Below are positions 6,130 through 9,842 of a stretch of DNA of 9,842 nt, piece by piece. A model generated the notes under the pieces. That model was not told the origin of the DNA. It was given only the letters and a program-made list of their open reading frames with translations, and did not search any database. Within the stretch, counting starts at the first letter, position 1. Each line of letters starts with the position of its first letter. The position numbers were made by a program, and so were the translations under genes. The stretch lies in contig CAMZCW010000075.1 in the NCBI GenBank assembly GCA_947305045.1, positions 1-9,842 on the forward strand, written 5' to 3'. Source of the DNA: an uncultured Bacteroidales bacterium. Lineage in GTDB: Bacteria > Bacteroidota > Bacteroidia > Bacteroidales > UBA932.

Positions 6130-6972
6130 ATGAGTCATAAGGAGGCGCTCCAACTGTTTGGAGACAAAAAAATTAGAACCGCGTGGAGCGAAGAGGAAGA
6201 GAAGTGGTACTTCTCTATTATTGATGTGGTTTCCGTACTTACAGAAAGTGTAGACGCTTCTTCGTATTGGAGAAAACTAAAAGAGCGGCTACTCAAAGAG
6301 GGGAACGAAACCGTGACAAATTGTCACACTTTCAAAATGAGAGCAGCTGACGGCAAAATGCGTCAAACAGATGTTGCCGATCAAGAACAATTATTCAGAC
6401 TGATACAATCTGTACCTTCACCTAAAGCTGAACCATTCAAACAGTGGATGGCTAAGGTTGTCAGCGAGCGGATTGACGAGATGCAGGACCCAGAACTGGC
6501 CATAGACCGGGGATATGAGTATTATCGCAGGCTAGGGTATTCCGAAGCTTGGATCAATGAGCGAATGAAGGGGAAGGATGCCAGAAAGGCTCTTACAGAT
6601 GAATGGAAGCGCACAGGGGTTGCTGGTCAACAGTACGCGACGTTAACTGATATTATCACCCAGGAATGGTCAGGTATGACCACGCGGCAGTATAAAAATT
6701 TCAAGGGGCTGAAAAAAGAAAATCTACGGGATCATATGACGCGGACAGAGAGCGCCTTGAATACTTTGGCCGAAGTTGCCGCTACGGAGTTATCCCAAAA
6801 GATTGACCCCAAAGGGTTTTCTGAGCAGAAATCTGTCGCTAAACGAGGTGGCCGTGTCGCTGCGACTGCAAGAAAAGAGTTGGAGAAACAATTGGGACAG
6901 AGTGTGGTTACCCGTCAGAATGCCAAGGCTCTTCATGGACCGGAAGCGCCGGAACAAATAGAAGAACAATAA
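6130..6972 (+). CDS. DinD-like protein with Bro-N-type N-terminus (copy 1)
   Basis: A 280-residue protein. Residues about 10-110 look like a Bro-N domain as in phage antirepressors and BRO proteins (KIRTAWSEEEEKWYFSIIDVVSVL, then DVADQEQLFRLIQSV). Residues about 110-265 resemble the E. coli DNA-damage-inducible protein DinD: a YKNFKGLKKENLRDHM segment, TESALN, and a GRVAATARKELEKQLG end match DinD features (GLKK..LDHM, TELA.N, GRKVRQTIQELG). E. coli DinD binds and inhibits RecA filaments; whether this one does is unknown. No membrane segment, so cytoplasmic. The start at 6130 is set by alignment with copy 2 and by the promoter position. It sits between repeat copies A and C and upstream of a recombinase, all on the plus strand. 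E. coli-style LexA sites are not evident. Family call good, function inferred. Confidence 0.87.
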   Translation: MSHKEALQLFGDKKIRTAWSEEEEKWYFSIIDVVSVLTESVDASSYWRKLKERLLKEGNETVTNCHTFKMRAADGKMRQTDVADQEQLFRLIQSVPSPKAEPFKQWMAKVVSERIDEMQDPELAIDRGYEYYRRLGYSEAWINERMKGKDARKALTDEWKRTGVAGQQYATLTDIITQEWSGMTTRQYKNFKGLKKENLRDHMTRTESALNTLAEVAATELSQKIDPKGFSEQKSVAKRGGRVAATARKELEKQLGQSVVTRQNAKALHGPEAPEQIEEQ

Positions 6973-6973
6973 A

Positions 6974-7034
6974 CCTTTGCCACGTTGGCGGAAAAACGCC
7001 CGCAGTGGGCTTCTGCTAGTCAACGCGGCAAAGG
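6974..7034. repeat. 14-bp inverted repeat after dinD-like copy 1
   Basis: CCTTTGCCACGTTG (6974-6987) pairs with CAACGCGGCAAAGG (7021-7034) at 13 of 14 positions, around a 33-bp loop that contains a smaller GGCG/CGCC hairpin (6987-6990 with 6997-7000). No T-tract follows, so it is not an ordinary intrinsic terminator. It starts one base after the gene's stop codon. It could be an RNA processing or stability structure or a recombination site. Confidence 0.7.
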
Positions 7035-7051
7035 ACAATCAGTGCGTCCGG

Positions 7052-7074
7052 ATGGGGCACCAAAAAAGCATCGC
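7052..7074 (+). repeat. Truncated repeat copy B
   Basis: The 23 bases starting ATGGGGCACC match the middle of copies A and C, up to the end of the left hairpin arm (GCATCGC). The right arm is absent: a GC-rich sequence (GGAGGGGAGG) follows instead. It lies 80 bp upstream of copy C in the same orientation. Confidence 0.85.
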
Positions 7075-7131
7075 GGAGGGGAGGTCCGGAGGCCGTAGGC
7101 CGACCGAGGGGGTGTCGGGGATTCTTCCCCC

Positions 7132-7185
7132 GTGAATCGAAGATAATGGGGCACCAAAAAAGCATCGCAAACGCGATGCTTTTTT
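7132..7185 (+). repeat. Repeat copy C (GGGCACC-A6-GCATCGC element)
   Basis: Full-length copy, nearly identical to copy A 1198 bp to the left. Sequence upstream differs between the copies (GC-rich here, gene end there), so the unit boundary is close to GTGAATC. Confidence 0.9.
7156..7185 (+). terminator. Intrinsic terminator between dinD-like copy 1 and the recombinase
   Basis: GCATCGC (7162-7168), loop AAAC, GCGATGC (7173-7179), then six T residues. It should separate dinD-like copy 1 transcription from the recombinase, which has its own promoter. Six A residues on the other side make it bidirectional. Confidence 0.8.
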
Positions 7186-7295
7186 GTGTGCCCAGAGCGG
7201 GAATCGGTATTTTAAAACGAGGTAAACCAAAATCAATCAAATTGAGTTGTAAATCAATTGTTTATAAATATATTAATTGACTCTGTTTTGTAAAT

Positions 7296-7345
7296 GTTGT
7301 GCAAAATTGCAATTCTGTTGTGCAAAAATCGTATATTTGCACAAC
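7296..7345 (+). promoter_or_regulatory. Recombinase promoter with overlapping palindrome (operator or recombination core site)
   Basis: TATATTTG (7332-7339) fits the -7 box; a TTG at 7307-7309 lies 22 nt upstream. GTTGTGCAAA (7317-7326) and its exact complement TTTGCACAAC (7336-7345) form a perfect 10-bp inverted repeat with a 9-bp spacer covering the -7 box, and a third copy GTTGTGCAAAA lies at 7296-7306, 21 bp (two helical turns) upstream. Binding would block RNA polymerase, as in self-repression. The geometry also fits a tyrosine-recombinase core site. Confidence 0.7.
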
Positions 7346-7361
7346 GTAAATTTGGTCGCTT

Positions 7362-8747
7362 ATGGAACGGATTGTAATATTTGCCAGGACAACGAAAACG
7401 GAAGGGGAAATCAGGCTGCGGTTCCGCTTGACAGATGGCCGCAGGGCTGACCTTTATCACAAGAGCAACATCAAGGCCTCGCTCGCGGATCTTTCCAAGT
7501 TCAACGTGGACGGTACGCTTCGGCCAAAGGTTTCTGTGTACAATAAGCAGTTGGAGGACGATATCACTCGCGAGATTGATGCTATGCGGCGGGCATATCG
7601 CAAGCTGGTGGAAGCCGGAGAGATAATAACGGCTGCCCAATATGAAGAATCAGTGGCAAAGGAATTGAACCCTGACGTTATTATACGCAACGAGAAGAAA
7701 ACGTTGCTGTATTCTTTGAACAAGTACATTCAAGACAGTTATCGTGATGGACTTTTTGGTTTAAGTCGATACAAGCATTTCAATGGGGTACACAACCGCT
7801 TGTCCCGATATCTTCAAATCAACGGGCTGGAGGAAATCATGCCTGCCGAGTTTGATGTTGACGAGATAATGAAACTCCGCCAGTTTCTCTTTGACGAGTA
7901 TCTTTATGTGCCTAAATACAAGCGAATTTATCAAGAACTAAAAAAGGTGGAGATTCCCACCAAACGTCGTGGAGCAAACACTGTTGCACACGAAATGAAG
8001 ATGTTAATTACGTTCTTCAATTATTTGGAAATACGTGATGACATAGTCAAATCACCATTCCGGCGGCTTAGTCCGGACCGAAAAAAGAAACTTACCCAGA
8101 CCAAGGAGGACGATCCCATCTTCCTGACCATTGACGAACTTGAAAAAGTGAAAGCAACGGAGGTGCCGGAAACATTACAGGAAACCAAGGATGCCTTTCT
8201 GGTCCACTGCGCCCTGGGCTGCCGTATCAGCGACTACAAACGCTTCAAGATGGAGCATATCTTCGTGACGGACGAGGGCATCCCCTATATCCACTACCTT
8301 CCCAAGAAGACAAAGGGCTCTCAGACCAACTACAAGGAAATTAAGACGCCGCTTGTGCGGTATGCCTTTGATATCATCAAGGCCAGGGACTTTTCCTTCC
8401 GTGTCATCTTTTATGAGGGAGGCAAGAGTGGTTACAACAAGAAGATTAAGCAGCTGCTGGAAATAGCAGGAATCGACCGTCTGGTGCCGATATACAACGA
8501 GAAGACCGGCGAGAACGAATATTTCCCTCTCTGGCAGCGCGCCAGTAGCAAGACCGCCCGCTCCACCTGCGTGGATATCATGGCCAAATACCAGATAGAC
8601 ATGTATGCCGCCGGCCTTCACCGCCGTGGCAGTAAGGCCGTTGAGCGCTACACCAACATGGAAATCCGCGATGACTTTGCCTTACGTAACATTGCCTTCC
8701 GTCAACCCGCCTACAAAGTTGACAAGGATTTGAATGTGCTGGAATAA
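7362..8747 (+). CDS. Tyrosine recombinase / site-specific integrase
   Basis: A 461-residue recombinase that would cut and rejoin DNA through a 3'-phosphotyrosine link. Residues 1-100 include a beta-rich N-terminal region of the type seen in Bacteroidota integrases, and about 110-225 a core-binding, SAM-like helical domain. The catalytic part (about 250-435) shows Arg288 (ALGCRISDYKRF), a beta-hairpin lysine in LPKKTKG (316 or 318), Arg400 in SSKTARST, His420 in GLHRRGS and the nucleophile Tyr430 in ERYTNM. Position 397, usually His in HxxR, is Lys here. Length is typical for full integrases of Bacteroidota elements. ATG 7362 lies about 16 nt after the predicted transcription start. It ends 32 bp before dinD-like copy 2 and carries that gene's -33 box in its last codons. 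No conjugation or phage structural genes are visible, so it may be a solitary invertase or the end of an element. Confidence 0.93.
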   Translation: MERIVIFARTTKTEGEIRLRFRLTDGRRADLYHKSNIKASLADLSKFNVDGTLRPKVSVYNKQLEDDITREIDAMRRAYRKLVEAGEIITAAQYEESVAKELNPDVIIRNEKKTLLYSLNKYIQDSYRDGLFGLSRYKHFNGVHNRLSRYLQINGLEEIMPAEFDVDEIMKLRQFLFDEYLYVPKYKRIYQELKKVEIPTKRRGANTVAHEMKMLITFFNYLEIRDDIVKSPFRRLSPDRKKKLTQTKEDDPIFLTIDELEKVKATEVPETLQETKDAFLVHCALGCRISDYKRFKMEHIFVTDEGIPYIHYLPKKTKGSQTNYKEIKTPLVRYAFDIIKARDFSFRVIFYEGGKSGYNKKIKQLLEIAGIDRLVPIYNEKTGENEYFPLWQRASSKTARSTCVDIMAKYQIDMYAAGLHRRGSKAVERYTNMEIRDDFALRNIAFRQPAYKVDKDLNVLE

Positions 8748-8760
8748 TTGCGTATATTCG
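8729..8760 (+). promoter_or_regulatory. Promoter of the second dinD-like gene
   Basis: TTTG (8729-8732), exactly 20 nt, then TATATTCG (8753-8760) followed by CAGAAA, as for copy 1. The -33 box is inside the recombinase 3' end, so the gene can be expressed on its own or by read-through from the recombinase. Confidence 0.65.
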
Positions 8761-8779
8761 CAGAAAAAGAACGTTTGTT

Positions 8780-9634
8780 ATGGGACAAAAAGAGGAGCTA
8801 CAATTATTTGAGGACAAGAAAATAAGGACCTCCTGGAGTGAAGAAGATGAAAAATGGTATTTTTCCATTGTTGATGTTGTTGGAGCATTAACCGATCAGC
8901 CCACGCCCAAAAGGGCCAGTACATATTGGTCTGTGTTGAAGACGAGGCTTAAGGAAGAAGGCGCAGAAGAACTTCTTACAAATTGTAAGAGGTTGAAAAT
9001 GCTATCTGCGGACGGGAAACATCATCCGACGGATGTCGCTGATATTCAAACTATCTTTCGCATTATTCAATCTGTTCCGTCAACGAAGGCGGAGCCCTTC
9101 AAACAATGGATGGCAAGGGTTGCAAGTGACCGCGTTGATGAAATGCAGGACCCAGAACTGGCTATAGAACGGGGATATGAGTATTATCGCAGGCTAGGGT
9201 ATTCCGAAGCGTGGATTAATGAGCGTATGAAGGGGAGGGATGCCCGAAAAGCGCTGACAGATGAATGGAAGCGGACAGGTGTTACTGGGCAGCAATATGC
9301 GACTCTTACTGATATAATAACATATGAATGGTCCGGTATGACCACTCGTCAGTACAAAAACTATAAGGGCCTGAAAAAGGAAAACCTTCGTGACCATATG
9401 ACAAGAACGGAGAGCGCGTTGAATACTTTGGCCGAGGTCGCAGCTACAGAATTATCCCAAAAGATAGACCCCCAAGGATTCAATGAGCAGAAGTCTGTCG
9501 CTAAGCGAGGTGGCCGTGTTGCCGCGACGGCAAGAAAAGAGCTGGAAAAACAACTTGGAAGGAGCGTAGTTACACGTCAAAATGCCAAGGCTCTCCATGG
9601 GCCGGAAACGCCAGAACAGATTGAAGAACAATAA
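8780..9634 (+). CDS. DinD-like protein with Bro-N-type N-terminus (copy 2)
   Basis: A 284-residue paralogue of the 6130-6972 gene. Residues about 10-114 are the Bro-N-type domain, here with four extra residues around 41-60 (PTPKRASTYW) and many substitutions. Residues 105-284 differ from copy 1 at only 13 of 180 positions and carry the DinD-like elements YKNYKGLKKENLRDHM, TESALN and GRVAATARKELEKQLG. The role may be DNA-damage or phage-related regulation, inferred from DinD and Bro-N families. The stop codon overlaps the start of the following membrane protein (TAATG), so translation of the two is probably coupled; copy 1 has no such partner. It follows the recombinase by 32 bp with its own promoter. 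Confidence 0.88.
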   Translation: MGQKEELQLFEDKKIRTSWSEEDEKWYFSIVDVVGALTDQPTPKRASTYWSVLKTRLKEEGAEELLTNCKRLKMLSADGKHHPTDVADIQTIFRIIQSVPSTKAEPFKQWMARVASDRVDEMQDPELAIERGYEYYRRLGYSEAWINERMKGRDARKALTDEWKRTGVTGQQYATLTDIITYEWSGMTTRQYKNYKGLKKENLRDHMTRTESALNTLAEVAATELSQKIDPQGFNEQKSVAKRGGRVAATARKELEKQLGRSVVTRQNAKALHGPETPEQIEEQ

Positions 9635-9842
9635 TGACCTGGCTGGATGTCATAACGCCTATCCCTCAAACGCTCATCTCGGACGATGAACGGCGGCAGG
9701 GTGTGAACCGGGGATTCCTTACAGCTGCGGTGCTCATCCTGGTTTTCCTTTTCATCTACTGGCTTTTCAAGGATTTGGCAGGGGTTCCTGATGCTCAGGA
9801 CCATCCGATATTGCTCATTCTACTGGAACTGTCCAAGGTTCT
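9634..9842 (+). CDS. Small membrane protein, N-terminal part only
   Basis: A frame open from ATG 9634 to the right edge (69 full codons). Its ATG shares one base with the preceding stop, as expected for coupled genes. Residues 1-27 are mixed and charged (DDERRQ at 17-22), residues 28-45 form one transmembrane helix (FLTAAVLILVFLFIYWLF), and another hydrophobic stretch starts at about 58. With basic residues ahead of the helix, the N-terminus is probably cytoplasmic. No family recognised. Its position suggests it works with dinD-like copy 2, for example as a membrane effector or anchor, but this is a guess. Confidence 0.7.
   Translation, partial: MTWLDVITPIPQTLISDDERRQGVNRGFLTAAVLILVFLFIYWLFKDLAGVPDAQDHPILLILLELSKV

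Larger units (their letters stand above)
6973..7361. other. 389-bp gap between dinD-like copy 1 and the recombinase
   Basis: No secure gene. It contains, in order, a large inverted repeat (6974-7034), a truncated repeat copy B (7052-7074), a GC-rich stretch rich in GGCC and G/C runs (7075-7131), a full repeat copy C with terminator (7132-7185), an AT-rich stretch (7200-7290), and the recombinase promoter with an operator-like palindrome (7296-7345). Tiny frames starting MGHQKSIA at the repeats are not treated as genes. Confidence 0.8.

Noticed and set aside
6974..7034. Inverted repeat as an integron attC site
   Set aside because: The expected end motifs (RYYYAAC and GTTRRRY) are not at the arm ends and the recombinase lacks evidence of being an integron integrase.
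7146..7280. Small frames beginning MGHQKSIA at the three repeat copies (5948, 7052, 7146)
   Set aside because: They arise from the repeat and terminator hairpin, and continue into unrelated sequence after it; no promoter or conserved end supports them.
7254..7280. TCAATT/AATTGA inverted repeat in AT-rich DNA upstream of the recombinase
   Set aside because: Arms of 6 bp in AT-rich sequence are expected by chance.

Overview
The window looks like a chromosomal accessory region of a Bacteroidales gut bacterium. The evidence is Bacteroidota-type promoters (TTG, about 20 nt, then TAnnTTTG or TAnnTTCG), no obvious Shine-Dalgarno sites, BspA-like leucine-rich-repeat and Big_2 lipoproteins, and a fimbrillin-like N-terminal domain. 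Genus cannot be fixed from the sequence. Base composition changes along the window: the surface genes on the left are AT-rich, the kinase domain and its divergent neighbour are GC-rich, and the right end is intermediate, which suggests a patchwork of acquired blocks.

Left block (1-3689, minus strand): a two-gene surface-lipoprotein unit. A four-domain Big_2 lipoprotein (3689 to 2544) is followed 20 bp later by a very long lipoprotein (2523 to beyond base 1). The second has a fimbrillin-like N-terminus and at least 18 LRR_5 repeats. It stays open to the window edge and so has no visible stop. Upstream lies a 336-bp intergenic region (3690-4025) full of nested inverted repeats. On the minus strand these could fold either as a long hairpin or as a terminator-like hairpin followed by five T residues, so it may be a regulated leader. 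A weak 63-codon frame lies on the opposite strand.

Middle block (4026-5986): a membrane-anchored eukaryotic-type Ser/Thr kinase (minus) diverges from a 193-aa protein of unknown function (plus). The 47 bp between them holds two face-to-face promoters that overlap almost completely, so the pair is probably co-regulated. The plus gene ends at a strong terminator that belongs to a short repeat found three times in the window.

Right block (5987-9842, plus strand): a DinD-like gene with a Bro-N-type N-terminus, a tyrosine recombinase, a second DinD-like gene, and the start of a small membrane protein whose ATG overlaps the second dinD-like stop (TAATG). The two DinD-like proteins are nearly identical over their last 180 residues but clearly diverged over the first 100. 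The recombinase promoter carries a perfect 10-bp inverted repeat over its -7 box, which could be an operator or a recombinase core site. This module of paired DinD-like proteins, recombinase and membrane protein is the best candidate for an undescribed system in the window. Its function is not shown by the sequence.
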